From Desulfovibrionaceae bacterium (GTDB lineage: Bacteria; Desulfobacterota; Desulfovibrionia; Desulfovibrionales; Desulfovibrionaceae): a DNA stretch of 46,372 nucleotides. Location of the stretch: NCBI GenBank assembly GCA_028689675.1, contig JAQVCS010000017.1, forward strand, positions 1 through 46,372, written 5' to 3'. Shown piece by piece: positions 16,189 through 26,159 of this stretch (position 1 is its first letter; the number at the start of each line of letters is the position of its first letter). Under the pieces are notes generated by a model. The model saw only the letters and a list, made by a program, of their open reading frames with translations, ran no database searches and had not been told where the DNA came from. Made by a program: the position numbers and the translations under genes.

Positions 16189-17047
16189 GCCTGCCTCCGC
16201 CAAATAAGGGGGATTCATGCTCAAGCATACCCGCCATTATGCTGGTATTGGTAAAGAATTCACGCGACAATGCCCTGTGCAGCCAGCAGCCTTCCATACC
16301 CTGTGTGAGCACAAGGTCATAGGGCAGGGCTTGTGCTGGGGCTGTGGAACAATAATACGCGCTGTGCTGGGTGCAGGCGGCCTTACGTTCTGCTTGCTCG
16401 TGCAGCACGGGGCAGGCCGCGCCGTGGGCAAAATGCACAATATCCTCATGTATGCTGTGCCCTTGTGCCACCACCAGATGCGGCTCGGCACATTCTTCAA
16501 AACAGACAATGCCTGCCTTGCGTGCCGCGCTGGCCAAGGCAGACAGCTCCCCTGTGTGCAGCAGCATAAGGCGCCCAGCGCCAAGGCTGTGCATGGTCTG
16601 CACAAGGGCAAGGGCGTCGTCTTCATCGCTAATAAAGCCGTCTTCCACCCCTGTCAGCTCCAGCGCAAGGCGGGCTGCTTGTGAAGGCATGCCCCCCACG
16701 CACAGTGCCCCAATACGCGGCACATGGGCAAGTATGGCAGGCATAAGCGCCGCTGCCATACGCGAAGCCGCCGTGTAGGCTGGGCTGAATAGCAGCAAAG
16801 CCCACGGTGCGGCCTGAGTGCTGCGGCTGTGCCAATAGCCAGCGGCGCTGTTGGTAATGCTGTGCTCTGTGGCGCTCACCCCTTCCCCATATACAGCGTG
16901 GCACAGGGCTATGCAATTTTTTACAGCAGCACGCAGGGGCAGGGCTGTGCTGTCATAGGCCTGTGCCATGGCAGCATCATCTATGCGGCATTCCTCCAGC
17001 CATTGCGGCCAGCATACTGTTTTTTCCAGCGGGGCGGGGGCATTCAT
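16172..17047 (-). CDS. Unrecognised protein, possibly a remote histidinol-dehydrogenase-like fold
   Basis: A 291-residue soluble protein without signal peptide or membrane segment, rich in Ala, His and Cys. One stretch (about 80-135: LLLFSPAYTAASRMAAALMP, then HVPRIGALCVGG) is faintly like the part of histidinol dehydrogenases that reads VPGG...STVLMNAIPA. The similarity is too weak to name it, and the catalytic residues of that family are not evident. The ATG at 17047 has AAGGA 6 bases upstream; two ATGs just before it are too close to that site. The 3' end overlaps the start of the EF-G paralogue by 17 bases, so the two are probably cotranscribed. It follows the OTC-like gene with a 100-base gap. 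Confidence 0.6.
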   Translation of the reverse strand: MNAPAPLEKTVCWPQWLEECRIDDAAMAQAYDSTALPLRAAVKNCIALCHAVYGEGVSATEHSITNSAAGYWHSRSTQAAPWALLLFSPAYTAASRMAAALMPAILAHVPRIGALCVGGMPSQAARLALELTGVEDGFISDEDDALALVQTMHSLGAGRLMLLHTGELSALASAARKAGIVCFEECAEPHLVVAQGHSIHEDIVHFAHGAACPVLHEQAERKAACTQHSAYYCSTAPAQALPYDLVLTQGMEGCWLHRALSREFFTNTSIMAGMLEHESPLFGGGRHEGAE

Positions 17048-17148
17048 AAGCATTCCTTTTGTCTGCATAAGGCATAGGGGCGGCGCTGTGCCTTTGTGGG
17101 CAGTGCCGCCTTGTGCTAAAGCTTCAGTCTTTTCCTGTGCCTGCTGGC

Positions 17149-18024
17149 CTAAACAAAGAGGTCGCGCAAAATAAGAGCCTGCATGTGGCGGCGCATGGCA
17201 AGGCGCTGTTCCCACAAGGGGGCGGCAGCATCAAGAATGCTTTCTGTAGCATAGCAGGCAGGGGAAAGGCTTTCTGCTGTGAACAGAGCGGCATGGGGGC
17301 TTGCCAGTGCCAGCGCTTCGGGGCTAAGGCGCATACCACCCGTGAGGGGTGCACCCTGTGCGGCGCTGGGGGCAAGGCCAGCATAGACCACCTGCGCCCC
17401 TTCCAGCACCATGCTTGGTTCATGCGAAAGGAAAATGCGTGCCCCAGCGCGCAGGGCAAGGTCAAGCAGGTCATGGTCAAGCACAGACCATTGCGGCAGG
17501 GCAATGAAAAATTCAAAGGGCACAAACATGGCCGCTTCAATAAGGGAGCAGGTCAGGCCATTTACCCCGCCCATCCATGCAATACGCACTTGAGAAAGGT
17601 CTGCGTGGCTTTGCTGTATGAGGGCAAGGTCTGCCAGTGCCAAGGCTGGGTTGCTGCTGGCATTGCCCATGCTGCACACAGGCAGGCTGCTTGCTGCGGC
17701 CAGCACTTCCAAGGCATTGGTGGGCAGCCCCTGCACCAGCAAAGCATCTGCCCCCTGCGTATACAAAGGGGCTTGCAGTGCCAGCGACTCCACATCCTGC
17801 CGCCATTCCTGCGGCTGTATGGCGCTGCACCGTGCGCCCTGTTCTTCTGCAGTGGCCGTGAAAGACAGCCTTGTTTCAAGGCTGGCTGCGCTCATGTCGG
17901 CATAGAGGCAGCGGCAATGCCGCCCCTGCAAGGCCAAGGTGGGCGCTGCTGCTTTGCTCTGTTCCAATAAACGCCAAACGCCATTTTGCCCACAGCTACG
18001 CAAGGTAAGAAATTGTGCCGCCAT
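17149..18024 (-). CDS. Ornithine carbamoyltransferase-like protein lacking catalytic motifs
   Basis: A 291-residue protein that follows the aspartate/ornithine carbamoyltransferase fold along its length but has lost the active site. The carbamoyl-phosphate motif STRTR is SLETR (48-52). The HPxQ motif before LAD is NPAL (125-128), losing both His and Gln. The second domain is recognisable (LSQVRIAWMGGVNGLTCSLIEAA at about 143-165 and EGAQVVYA at about 208-215), but the C-terminal HCLP motif is missing. Catalysis is therefore unlikely; a regulatory, scaffolding or substrate-binding role is possible. The ATG at 18024 has AAGGAG 6 bases upstream. It lies near argH and argG, where argF is expected in relatives. 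Codon use is normal and the frame is intact, so it is not an obvious pseudogene. Confidence 0.75.
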   Translation of the reverse strand: MAAQFLTLRSCGQNGVWRLLEQSKAAAPTLALQGRHCRCLYADMSAASLETRLSFTATAEEQGARCSAIQPQEWRQDVESLALQAPLYTQGADALLVQGLPTNALEVLAAASSLPVCSMGNASSNPALALADLALIQQSHADLSQVRIAWMGGVNGLTCSLIEAAMFVPFEFFIALPQWSVLDHDLLDLALRAGARIFLSHEPSMVLEGAQVVYAGLAPSAAQGAPLTGGMRLSPEALALASPHAALFTAESLSPACYATESILDAAAPLWEQRLAMRRHMQALILRDLFV

Positions 18025-18165
18025 GCTTGCTCCTTATAATAGCCTTTGCCAGCACGAAAGGGTGTGCAAAGGTAAGTCTGTGTAAAATAAAAATAACAAG
18101 CCGTCTCAAGGCTGCAATGCTGTGCTGTGCCTGTCTAAGGTTGGTGCTCACAAAGCGCCTGCTGC

Positions 18166-18315
18166 AAAGCAGCCTTTTCCAATTTGGCTGCTTTGTACAA
18201 AAGAAAATAGCCTTTCAGCGCAGGCCGCTGTGCCTTTGCTGCCCCTTGTGCCTATGCCATGCCTTTTGGGGAAAAGCATTTTGTGCGGACAGCAGGGCAT
18301 TGTGGGCAAAGCTTA
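18166..18315 (+). repeat. Dispersed intergenic repeat, family 2, copy 2
   Basis: Partner of 1615-1758. It starts with a 9-bp hairpin (AAAGCAGCC 18166-18174 with GGCTGCTTT 18186-18194), followed by the shared TTGTACAAAAGAAAATA block, a looser middle, and the shared end GGGCAAAGCTTA. The last TTA (18313-18315) is the stop codon of the monooxygenase-fold gene on the minus strand. With the OTC-like gene's leader it fills the 288-base gap 18025-18312, in which no gene is seen. Confidence 0.65.
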
Positions 18316-18609
18316 GCGCGGCTCGCGAGCCAGCATATCCCAAATATCAATGCGCCTGTTTTCCATAAGGGGCAGGGTGCGCTCGCGAAAAGCCTGTAGC
18401 TCTGGCGAGGCAAGGTGTGCATCCAAGGCGGCGCGGCTTTCCCACTGTTCATAAAAAATAAAGCTGCCTGCGTGGGCGGTATTTTGATGAACGCTGTAGA
18501 GCACCAAGCCAGCATGGTGCGTGCAGGCAATAATTTGTGCCATAAAGGCATTTTTTAAGGCAAGTTCCTGCCCTTCTTTGGCGGTGATTTGACAAGTGAC
18601 GGCTATCAT
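18313..18609 (-). CDS. Antibiotic biosynthesis monooxygenase (ABM) domain protein, YgiN-like
   Basis: A 98-residue single-domain protein of the dimeric alpha+beta barrel superfamily. The pattern is characteristic: MIAVTCQITAKEGQE at the start, HHAGLVLYSVHQN in the middle, then SFIFYEQWESRAALDAHLAS. Relatives include quinol monooxygenase YgiN and heme- or quinone-handling proteins; the substrate cannot be predicted. AGGAG lies 7 bases before the ATG. Downstream of argH but separated from it by a terminator, so probably a separate unit. The stop codon coincides with the end of the dispersed repeat. Confidence 0.85.
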   Translation of the reverse strand: MIAVTCQITAKEGQELALKNAFMAQIIACTHHAGLVLYSVHQNTAHAGSFIFYEQWESRAALDAHLASPELQAFRERTLPLMENRRIDIWDMLAREPR

Positions 18610-18643
18610 GGCCTGCTCCTGCGGGAAGCTGCCCCCGCGCGCG

Positions 18644-18678
18644 TAAAACAGCCTGCCGCCCTTAAGCAGGCAGGCTGT
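18644..18678 (-). terminator. Terminator after argH
   Basis: Perfect 10-bp stem, ACAGCCTGCC (18648-18657) with GGCAGGCTGT (18669-18678), followed on the minus strand by TTTTA. It starts 8 bases past the argH stop codon. Confidence 0.8.
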
Positions 18679-18685
18679 GAATGTG

Positions 18686-20065
18686 TTATGCTAGCCAGCT
18701 GTGCAGGTCTGCAAGTTGTTTTTTGACAGAGCACGGCCCTGTGCCGCCCCGTGTTTCGCGGCGCTGCACGGCAGTTTCGTATTGCAGTACGGTATAGACA
18801 TCGTCCTCTATACGGGCATCAATATGCTGCAATTGTGCAAGGCTTAGTTCTTCCAGCCCCTTGCCTTCCTGCTCGGCCAAAGCCACGGCAGCCCCTGTGA
18901 TATGGTGTGCCTGACGGAAAGGCACACCCTTGCCCACTAGGTAGTCGGCAAGCTCGGTGGCATTTAAAAAGCCAGCCTTGCAGGCCGCGCGCATGCGCTC
19001 AGTAACAAAGACCAGCTCGCCCAGCATGCCTTCCATAAGCTGCAAAGAGGTGGAAAGTGTTTTATCGGCATCCAAAAAAGGCTCTTTGTCTTCTTGCAGG
19101 TCGCGGTTATAGGTGAGGGGCAGGCCTTTCATGATGGTCATCATGGCCATCAGGCTGCCATATACGCGCCCCACTTTGCCGCGCATGAGCTCTGCCACAT
19201 CGGGGTTCTTTTTTTGCGGCATAATGGACGAGCCCGTGGCATAGCCATCGGGCAATTTTACAAAGCCAAAGGCAGGGTTCGCCCAATAAATAATTTCTTC
19301 GCAGCAGCGCGAAAGGTGCATCATGGTGGTGGAAGCAACAAAGAGTGCCTCCATTAAAAAATCGCGGTCGGCAACGGCATCCATGGAATTGTCAAATACG
19401 CCAAACATGCCCAAGTCTTCAGCTACCGAAGCAGGGTCAAAGGGGTAGGTTGTGCCCGCCAGTGCAGCCGCGCCCAAGGGCGAAATACGCACACGCTTTT
19501 CACAGTCGGCCATGCGTTCGGCATCGCGCTTGAACATCCAAGCATAGGCAAGCAGATGCTGGGCAAGGCTGACGGGCTGGGCTGGCTGCATGTGCGTGCA
19601 GCCGGGCATAAGCGCCTGCTGGTGCTCTTCAGCCCTGCGCACATACATGGCACACAATTTTTTGGTGAGCTTTTGCCATTCGCGCAGGCGGTCAGAAACA
19701 AAAAGGCGGAAGGAAAGGCACACCTGATCATTACGGCTGCGCCCTGTGTGCAGCTTTTTACCCACATCCCCCACAATTTCTGTAAGGCGGGCTTCAATAT
19801 TCATATGCACATCTTCAAGGGCTGGCTGCCACTGGAATGCGCCCGATTCTATTTCTGCCTTGACCTGCTCAAGCCCGCGGCACAGCGTTTCTGCCTCGGC
19901 AGTGCTGAGCACCTGCTGGCGAGCCATCATGCGGGCATGCGCCTGCGAGCCTGCAATGTCGTGCGCATACAGGGCACGGTCAAAGGATTCGGATTCTGTA
20001 TAGGCGGCCACGGCCTCTTCTGGGCCTTTTTGAAAACGCCCACCCCAAGAAATATTTTTGCTCAT
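18686..20065 (-). CDS. argH: Argininosuccinate lyase
   Basis: Last step of arginine synthesis: splits argininosuccinate into arginine and fumarate. The 459-residue cytoplasmic protein belongs to the fumarase/aspartase superfamily and has its three signature regions: [10 protein letters not shown] (about 105-114), the H-containing [10 protein letters not shown] (about 151-160), and the flexible loop [12 protein letters not shown] (about 271-282) with the catalytic Ser. Length is normal. The ATG at 20065 starts the typical [11 protein letters not shown]; the ribosome-binding site is weak. The argG gene lies upstream, with a 135-base gap holding a terminator-like hairpin. Confidence 0.96.
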   Translation of the reverse strand: MSKNISWGGRFQKGPEEAVAAYTESESFDRALYAHDIAGSQAHARMMARQQVLSTAEAETLCRGLEQVKAEIESGAFQWQPALEDVHMNIEARLTEIVGDVGKKLHTGRSRNDQVCLSFRLFVSDRLREWQKLTKKLCAMYVRRAEEHQQALMPGCTHMQPAQPVSLAQHLLAYAWMFKRDAERMADCEKRVRISPLGAAALAGTTYPFDPASVAEDLGMFGVFDNSMDAVADRDFLMEALFVASTTMMHLSRCCEEIIYWANPAFGFVKLPDGYATGSSIMPQKKNPDVAELMRGKVGRVYGSLMAMMTIMKGLPLTYNRDLQEDKEPFLDADKTLSTSLQLMEGMLGELVFVTERMRAACKAGFLNATELADYLVGKGVPFRQAHHITGAAVALAEQEGKGLEELSLAQLQHIDARIEDDVYTVLQYETAVQRRETRGGTGPCSVKKQLADLHSWLA

Positions 20066-20116
20066 AATAGTGCCACTATGTTGGTTGCTGTGCTCTGCCC
20101 AGCCGATAGGCAGCCC

Positions 20117-20179
20117 CAAAAAAGAAACAGGGCAGGGCGGGGGCTTGGTTGGTAAGGAAAGGCTGCCCCCAGCCCTGCC
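20117..20179 (-). terminator. Terminator-like hairpin between argG and argH
   Basis: A long GC-rich stem, GGCAGGGCGGGGGC (20131-20144) with GCCCCC-A-GCCCTGCC (20165-20179), followed on the minus strand by TTTCTTTTTT (complement of 20118-20127). It lies 21 bases past the argG stop and about 65 bases before argH, so argH is expressed through partial read-through or from its own promoter. Confidence 0.72.
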
Positions 20180-20200
20180 GCAGCCAAAAAAGGCGCGAGT

Positions 20201-21406
20201 TTACTTGCCGCGGCGCTTCATAGCCGCAAAGGTGCGCAGGCGCAACCCATTCAAGCGGATAAAGCCAGCGGCATCTTTGTGGTCATAGGTGGCGCACTCT
20301 TCAAAGGTGGCCAAATCGTGGCAAAACAAGGTGTTGGGCGATTCGCGCCCCACAGGCCACACGCCGCCCTTATACAGCTTGGCGCGCACCGTACCTGTAA
20401 CTGTTTCTTGGGCTTTGTCCATAAAAGCCTGCATGGCTTCACGTTCGGGCGAATACCAAAAACCATTATAAATAGCGGTGGCATAGCGGGGCACGAGGGT
20501 GTCGCGCACAGACATTACTTCACGGTCAAGGCAAATGCCTTCCAAATCGCGGCGCATGGCATATAAAATAGTGCCGCCTGGGGTTTCATACACGCCGCGG
20601 CTTTTCATGCCCACAAAGCGGTTTTCTACCATATCAAGGCGGCCAATGCCGTGCTTTGCGCCCAGCTCATTCAGGGTGTGCAAAATTTCGGCAGGGGACA
20701 TTTTTTGCCCATTCACAGCCACAGGGTCGCCTTGTTCAAAGTCAAGGCTGATATATTCTGGGGTGTTAGGCGCCTGTTCAATGGGCACACAGCGCTGGTG
20801 GCAGCTTTCATGCGGCTCTTCGGCTGGGTCTTCCAGCTCGCTGCCTTCAAAGCTGGTGTGCAGCATGTTGGCATCGATGCTGTAGCGCTTTTGGGCAGAA
20901 GAAATTTCAATATTATGCTGCTCGGCAAAGGCATTCAAAGCCGTGCGGGACATCAAATCCCACTCGCGCCAAGGGGCAATAACGTGCAAATCGGGGGCAA
21001 GGGCATTTACTGCCAGCTCAAAGCGCACTTGGTCATTCCCCTTGCCGGTAGCGCCGTGGGCAACGGCATCGGCACCTTCTTTGCGGGCAATATCAACCAA
21101 TGTTTTGGCAATAAGTGGGCGGGCAATAGAGGTGCCAAGCAAATAGCGGCTTTCATAAATAGCGTCACCGCGCATCATGGGGAAGACAAAGTCTTTCACA
21201 AATTCTTCACGCAGGTCAACAACATAGGCCTTGGAAGCCCCTGTTTTCAGGGCTTTTTCTTCCACGCCCGAAAGGTCTTCGGGCTGCCCAAGGTCGGCAG
21301 TCATGGTGATGACTTCGCAATTATAGGTGGTGATGAGCCATTTTAAAATAACAGAAGTATCCAGCCCGCCAGAATAGGCAAGCACGACTTTTTTAACTTT
21401 TCTCAT
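20201..21406 (-). CDS. argG: Argininosuccinate synthase
   Basis: Condenses citrulline and aspartate, using ATP, to argininosuccinate in arginine synthesis. The 401-residue cytoplasmic protein has the N-type pyrophosphatase ATP loop AYSGGLDTS (about 9-17) and the conserved [10 protein letters not shown] and TYEDP-region equivalents ([14 protein letters not shown]). The ATG at 21406 is preferred because GAGGA lies just upstream and the family start [14 protein letters not shown] follows; the open frame runs on to 21595 but crosses the promoter. The leader of about 95 bases has a hairpin near 21451-21475. A dyad centred on the -10 box suggests repression. Confidence 0.97.
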   Translation of the reverse strand: MRKVKKVVLAYSGGLDTSVILKWLITTYNCEVITMTADLGQPEDLSGVEEKALKTGASKAYVVDLREEFVKDFVFPMMRGDAIYESRYLLGTSIARPLIAKTLVDIARKEGADAVAHGATGKGNDQVRFELAVNALAPDLHVIAPWREWDLMSRTALNAFAEQHNIEISSAQKRYSIDANMLHTSFEGSELEDPAEEPHESCHQRCVPIEQAPNTPEYISLDFEQGDPVAVNGQKMSPAEILHTLNELGAKHGIGRLDMVENRFVGMKSRGVYETPGGTILYAMRRDLEGICLDREVMSVRDTLVPRYATAIYNGFWYSPEREAMQAFMDKAQETVTGTVRAKLYKGGVWPVGRESPNTLFCHDLATFEECATYDHKDAAGFIRLNGLRLRTFAAMKRRGK

Positions 21407-21501
21407 ATATTCCTCGTGAGTGGGTGACGTTTGCAGCACAAAGCTTTTTTGGCCAGCCAGCAAGAGCTGGGCTGACTGAAAAAAGTGTACTTCCTGCTGT
21501 G

Positions 21502-21537
21502 TTTTGTGAGTATACACAAAATATATTCTGTTGTTAA
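21502..21537 (-). promoter_or_regulatory. argG promoter with a 20-base dyad centred on the -10 box
   Basis: On the minus strand TTAACA (complement of 21532-21537), 17 bases, then TATACT (complement of 21509-21514). The plus-strand sequence TTTTGTGAGTATACACAAAA (21502-21521) has 7-base inverted arms exactly flanking the -10 box. This is the classic position for a repressor operator. ArgR is the obvious candidate by context, but the half-sites do not match the E. coli ARG box closely. Confidence 0.6.
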
Positions 21538-21636
21538 GTGCTCTGTAGTGCACCATTTTTGTTATTCCTTTCCTACTGTCTGGTAATGCCTGCATGGCAG
21601 GGCGTTTTGTGATAATATTCTTTTAACTGCTCATGC

Positions 21637-21665
21637 TTGACTTGTTTTTTAGAAAATAATACAAA
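21637..21665 (+). promoter_or_regulatory. Candidate carB promoter
   Basis: TTGACT (21637-21642), 17 bases, TACAAA (21660-21665), about 100 bases before the carB ATG. The -35 is good, the -10 mediocre. It lies in the 360-base divergent region 21407-21766, which otherwise holds the argG promoter, dyad and leader hairpin and no gene. Confidence 0.35.
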
Positions 21666-21766
21666 AAATCGTTTTAGGGCGCGCTTACTTTGGAAGGAAG
21701 AGCGCGTGCCTGCGGTTGCAGAACTGCTTTTCACTTTCCCCACTCTCCAACCCCAAGAATACTGCC

Positions 21767-24700
21767 ATGCCAAAACGTACAGATTTAAAGCGGATTATGG
21801 TTATCGGCGCAGGCCCCATTGTGATTGGTCAGGGCTGCGAGTTCGACTATTCTGGCTCTCAGGCTGTCAAAGCCTTAAAGGAAGAAGGCTATGAAGTGGT
21901 GCTGGTCAATTCCAACCCAGCCACCATTATGACAGACCCCCACCTTGCCGATGCCACCTATGTAGAACCTATTGAGCCTGAAACTCTTACTGCCGTTATT
22001 CGCAAAGAACGCCCCGATGCCCTGCTGCCTACGCTGGGCGGGCAAACGGCCTTAAATGCAGCACTTGCCCTTGATAAAGCTGGCGTGCTGAAAGAATATG
22101 GTGTGGAGCTGATTGGTGCACGCGCTGATGTGATTGAAAAGGCAGAAAGCCGTGACTTGTTCCATAAAGCTATGGATCGCATTGGCTTAAAAGTGCCTGC
22201 CAGCGGCATAGCCCACACTATGGAAGACGTGAAACGCCTTGGCACAGAGCTGCCCTTCCCCCTGATTATTCGCCCTGCCTTTACCTTGGGCGGCACAGGC
22301 GGCGGCGTTGCCTATAATATGGAAGATTTGGAATATATAGCAGGGCAGGGGCTTGCCGCATCACCCGTTTCAGAAGTGATGATTGAGCAGTCTGTGCTGG
22401 GCTGGAAAGAAATTGAAATGGAAGTCATGCGGGATAAAAAAGACAATTGCGTGATTATCTGTTCCATTGAAAATATGGATGCCATGGGTGTGCACACGGG
22501 GGACTCAATTACCGTTGCGCCAGTGCAGACCCTAACCGACGTTGAATATCAGCAAATTCGCGGCGCTTCTATTGCCGTTATGCGTGAAATTGGGGTGGAA
22601 ACAGGCGGCTCGAATGTGCAATTTGCCTTAAACCCCGCCAATGGTGAGCTGGTCGTTATTGAAATGAACCCCCGCGTGTCGCGCTCTTCGGCTTTGGCTT
22701 CTAAGGCAACGGGCTTCCCCATTGCCAAAATTGCCGCCAAGCTGGCCATTGGCTACACGCTGGACGAATTGCGCAATGACATTACGCGCGAAACCGTGGC
22801 CAGCTTTGAGCCTGCCATCGACTATTGCGTCTTAAAAATTCCCCGCTTTACCTTTGAAAAATTCCCCGGTGCCAAAGACGAGCTGACCACAGCCATGAAA
22901 AGCGTGGGTGAAGCCATGAGCATTGGCCGCACCTTTAAAGAAGCCTTGCAAAAAGGCCTGCGCTCTATGGAAATTGGGGCTGCTGGCTTGGGCACCGATT
23001 TCAGCACTAAGCTGCCCCCGCATGAAGAAATTATGCACAATTTGCGCGTGCCCAATTCGCGCCGCATTTTTGCCCTGCGTCAAGCCATTGTGGCAGGCAT
23101 AAGTGAAGCTGAAATTTATGAAGCCTCTGCCTTTGACCCTTGGTTTATTCGTCAGGTCAAAGACGTGGTGGATATGGAAATTCGCATTAAAAACTTTGGC
23201 CTTGCCAATGATATGACAGCGCAAAACCCCGAAGTGGCTCAAGTGCTGCGCGATGCCAAGGAATATGGCTTTTCAGACAGGCAGCTTGCTGCCATGTGGA
23301 AGCGCCCCGAAAGCGACATCCGCCGCCTGCGCAAAGAAGTGGGCGTGAACCCCACCTATTACCTTGTCGATACCTGCGCTGGCGAATTTGAAGCCTACAC
23401 CCCCTATTTTTATTCTACCTATGAGCATGGGCAGGAATTGGAAATTAAGGAAGGCAAAAAGGTCATGATTTTGGGCGGTGGGCCAAACCGCATTGGGCAG
23501 GGCATTGAGTTTGACTATTGCTGCTGCCACGCTGCCTATGCCTTAAAGGCAGCGCAGGTGCAGGCTATTATGGTCAATTCCAACCCCGAAACCGTCTCGA
23601 CAGACTATGACACATCTGACCGCCTCTATTTTGAGCCGCTGACCTTTGAAGATGTGATGAATATTGTGGAAATAGAAAAGCCAGACGGGGTTATTGTGCA
23701 ATTTGGCGGGCAAACGCCGCTGAACCTTGCTGTGCCCCTGCTGCGCGCTGGTGTGCCCATTTTGGGCACCTCGCCCGATGCCATTGACCGCGCCGAAGAC
23801 CGCGAGCGCTTTCAGGCACTCATTCAAAAGCTCAATTTGTTGCAGCCGCCCAATGGCATTGCCATGAATTTGCATCAGGCATTGCGCATTGCCGAAGACA
23901 TCACCTACCCCGTGGTGGTGCGCCCCAGCTATGTGCTGGGCGGGCGCGCTATGGCTGTGGTGTATGACGATGTGGAGCTGCGCGAGTATTTTGCCGAAAA
24001 CGTGGCAGAGCACCTTGAGCACCCCATTTTGATTGATAAGTTTGTAGACCATGCCATTGAAGTGGACGTGGATGCCCTTTCGGACGGCAAAGAAGTCTAT
24101 GTAGCTGGTATTATGGAACATATTGAAGAAGCGGGCATTCATTCGGGCGACTCTGCCTGTGCCTTGCCTGCCTATTCCCTTTCCTATGACATTATTGCCC
24201 GCATTGCCGACCAAACAGAAAGGCTGGCGCAAGAGCTGCGCGTGGTGGGCTTAATGAATATTCAGTTTGCCGTGCGCGGTGAGGATATTTACATCTTGGA
24301 AGTAAACCCCCGCGCCTCACGCACAGCACCCTTTGTTTCCAAGGCCACAGGCGTGCCGCTGCCCTACCTTGCCACGCAGGTGATGCTGGGAAAAACGCTG
24401 GAAGAGCTTGACCCTTGGTCTATGCGCCATGGTGGTTTTTACTGCGTGAAAGAGGCAGTGCTGCCCTTTAACCGTTTCCCCGGTGTGGATATTGTGCTGG
24501 GGCCAGAAATGCACTCCACAGGCGAAGTTATGGGCATGGGCGCGACCTTTGAAGATGCCTTTATGAAAAGCCAGCTGGCTGCGGGCATGCGTTTGCCGCA
24601 GCAGGGTAAGGTTTTTCTTTCGGTGAATGACCGCGACAAGCCTTTCTTGTATGACGTGGCAAAAATGTATGCCGACCTTGGCTTTGAGTTGATTGCTACC

Positions 24701-25015
24701 GAGGGTACAAGCAAAATGCTGGCTGAAAAAGGCCTGAGCGTAAAGCGCGTGTTCAAGGTGTATGAAGGCCGCCCCAATATTGTTGACCTGCTGAAAAATA
24801 ATGAAGTTGCCATGGTGGTGAACACAGCCTCTGGCAAGCGCACCGTGCAGGATTCTAAAGATATTCGCCGCACCACTCTGACCTATGGCGTGCCCTATTT
24901 CACCACGCTGGCGGGTGCTCGTTCCGCAGCGCGCGCTATTGGTGCTACACGCAAAAACGGTATAACGGTTGAGACCTTGCAAGAATATTACGCGCGCGAA
25001 GGCGTTAAGCAATAA
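21767..25015 (+). CDS. carB: Carbamoyl-phosphate synthase large subunit
   Basis: Makes carbamoyl phosphate from bicarbonate, ammonia (from the CarA subunit) and two ATP, feeding arginine and pyrimidine synthesis. The 1082-residue protein has the duplicated synthetase halves: first half with [17 protein letters not shown] (about 15-31) and [12 protein letters not shown] (about 168-179), the oligomerisation region, second half with [15 protein letters not shown] and [11 protein letters not shown], and a C-terminal allosteric MGS-like domain from about 940. Length is normal. The start [14 protein letters not shown] matches the family; an upstream in-frame ATG at 21716 is unlikely. The carA gene follows after 10 bases, so the order is carB-carA, the reverse of the common carA-carB. 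Confidence 0.97.
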   Translation: MPKRTDLKRIMVIGAGPIVIGQGCEFDYSGSQAVKALKEEGYEVVLVNSNPATIMTDPHLADATYVEPIEPETLTAVIRKERPDALLPTLGGQTALNAALALDKAGVLKEYGVELIGARADVIEKAESRDLFHKAMDRIGLKVPASGIAHTMEDVKRLGTELPFPLIIRPAFTLGGTGGGVAYNMEDLEYIAGQGLAASPVSEVMIEQSVLGWKEIEMEVMRDKKDNCVIICSIENMDAMGVHTGDSITVAPVQTLTDVEYQQIRGASIAVMREIGVETGGSNVQFALNPANGELVVIEMNPRVSRSSALASKATGFPIAKIAAKLAIGYTLDELRNDITRETVASFEPAIDYCVLKIPRFTFEKFPGAKDELTTAMKSVGEAMSIGRTFKEALQKGLRSMEIGAAGLGTDFSTKLPPHEEIMHNLRVPNSRRIFALRQAIVAGISEAEIYEASAFDPWFIRQVKDVVDMEIRIKNFGLANDMTAQNPEVAQVLRDAKEYGFSDRQLAAMWKRPESDIRRLRKEVGVNPTYYLVDTCAGEFEAYTPYFYSTYEHGQELEIKEGKKVMILGGGPNRIGQGIEFDYCCCHAAYALKAAQVQAIMVNSNPETVSTDYDTSDRLYFEPLTFEDVMNIVEIEKPDGVIVQFGGQTPLNLAVPLLRAGVPILGTSPDAIDRAEDRERFQALIQKLNLLQPPNGIAMNLHQALRIAEDITYPVVVRPSYVLGGRAMAVVYDDVELREYFAENVAEHLEHPILIDKFVDHAIEVDVDALSDGKEVYVAGIMEHIEEAGIHSGDSACALPAYSLSYDIIARIADQTERLAQELRVVGLMNIQFAVRGEDIYILEVNPRASRTAPFVSKATGVPLPYLATQVMLGKTLEELDPWSMRHGGFYCVKEAVLPFNRFPGVDIVLGPEMHSTGEVMGMGATFEDAFMKSQLAAGMRLPQQGKVFLSVNDRDKPFLYDVAKMYADLGFELIATEGTSKMLAEKGLSVKRVFKVYEGRPNIVDLLKNNEVAMVVNTASGKRTVQDSKDIRRTTLTYGVPYFTTLAGARSAARAIGATRKNGITVETLQEYYAREGVKQ

Positions 25016-25025
25016 GGGTATATTT

Positions 25026-26159
25026 ATGAAAGCAATACTTGTTCTTGAAGACGGTTTCACGCTGACGGGTACATCCTTTACTGGCGCAATTGAAAGCGGC
25101 GGTGAGGTGATTTTTACCACAGGCATGAGCGGGTATCAGGAAGTGCTGACCGACCCTTCTTATTGCGGGCAAATGGTGTGCATGACCTATCCCCTTATTG
25201 GGAATTATGGCATTAATGATGAAGATATGGAATCGGGCAAAATGTACCTTGCTGCCCTGCTGGTGAAAGAATGCTGCAAAGAGCCTTCCAACTGGCGTGC
25301 CACCAAAACTCTGCCTCAGTTTTTAATGGAACAGGGTATTCCCGGGGTGGAAGGGCTGGATACGCGCGCCCTTACCCGTCACATTCGCATCAATGGCGCA
25401 ATGCGCGGGGTCATTTCCACCAGTGAATTTGACGTGCCCACGCTTATTGCCCGTGCCAAAGCCCTACCCACTATGGAAGGGCAAAATCTGGTGCAGGTGG
25501 TGCAGGCGCAGCAGCCCTACCGTTGGGCTGGCAGCAAGCCCGAGGCTGTGGAGCTGGCTGCCGATGGTTCGTATAGCTGGCAGGGCACAGGTGTGCGCCT
25601 TGCTGTGTATGATTATGGCATCAAGTGGAATATCTTGCGCCTGCTCACGGCAGCGGGTTTTGATGTGCTGGCCTTGCCGCCCAGCTTCAGTGCCGCGCAG
25701 GTTAAGGCCACAGGGGCACAGGGCGTATTCCTTTCCAATGGCCCTGGCGACCCTGCCACCTTGCAAAAAGAAATTGATACCCTGAAAGACCTGATTGCCA
25801 TGGGTATGCCCATGACGGGTATTTGCTTGGGGCATCAGCTTATTGCCCATGCCTTGGGCGGCAGCACCACCAAGCTGAAATTTGGGCATCATGGCTGCAA
25901 CCACCCTGTGAAAGATTTGACTACAGAGCGTATTGAAATATCTTCGCAAAATCATGGTTTTTGTGTGGTGCTGGACAATGCCCCCGAGGTGGAAGCCACC
26001 CACATTAACCTGAATGACCACACGATAGAAGGCCTGCGCCATAAAACAAAGCCCGTGATGTCTATTCAATACCACCCCGAAGCCGCTGCTGGCCCTCACG
26101 ATGGCTGTTATTTGTTCCAGCGCTTTCATGAAATGATTAGCGCCAACAAACTGGGCTAA
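25026..26159 (+). CDS. carA: Carbamoyl-phosphate synthase small subunit (glutaminase)
   Basis: Releases ammonia from glutamine and channels it to CarB. In 377 residues: the N-terminal CPSase small-chain domain ([12 protein letters not shown] ... [14 protein letters not shown]) and a C-terminal class I glutamine amidotransferase with the nucleophile in GICLGHQL (C267) and the His-Glu pair in YHPEA (about 349-353). All catalytic residues are present. AAGGG lies upstream of the ATG, 10 bases after the carB stop, so the pair is one operon. Confidence 0.97.
   Translation: MKAILVLEDGFTLTGTSFTGAIESGGEVIFTTGMSGYQEVLTDPSYCGQMVCMTYPLIGNYGINDEDMESGKMYLAALLVKECCKEPSNWRATKTLPQFLMEQGIPGVEGLDTRALTRHIRINGAMRGVISTSEFDVPTLIARAKALPTMEGQNLVQVVQAQQPYRWAGSKPEAVELAADGSYSWQGTGVRLAVYDYGIKWNILRLLTAAGFDVLALPPSFSAAQVKATGAQGVFLSNGPGDPATLQKEIDTLKDLIAMGMPMTGICLGHQLIAHALGGSTTKLKFGHHGCNHPVKDLTTERIEISSQNHGFCVVLDNAPEVEATHINLNDHTIEGLRHKTKPVMSIQYHPEAAAGPHDGCYLFQRFHEMISANKLG

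Noticed and set aside
17149..18024. Calling this gene argF
   Set aside because: The fold fits, but all three substrate and catalytic motifs (STRTR, HPxQ, HCLP) are changed or absent, so the enzyme name would mislead.
21451..21475. Terminator/attenuator in the argG leader
   Set aside because: The CAGCC(A)GC/GCTGGGCTG hairpin is followed by A's, not T's, on the argG strand, and no leader peptide rich in Arg codons is evident.
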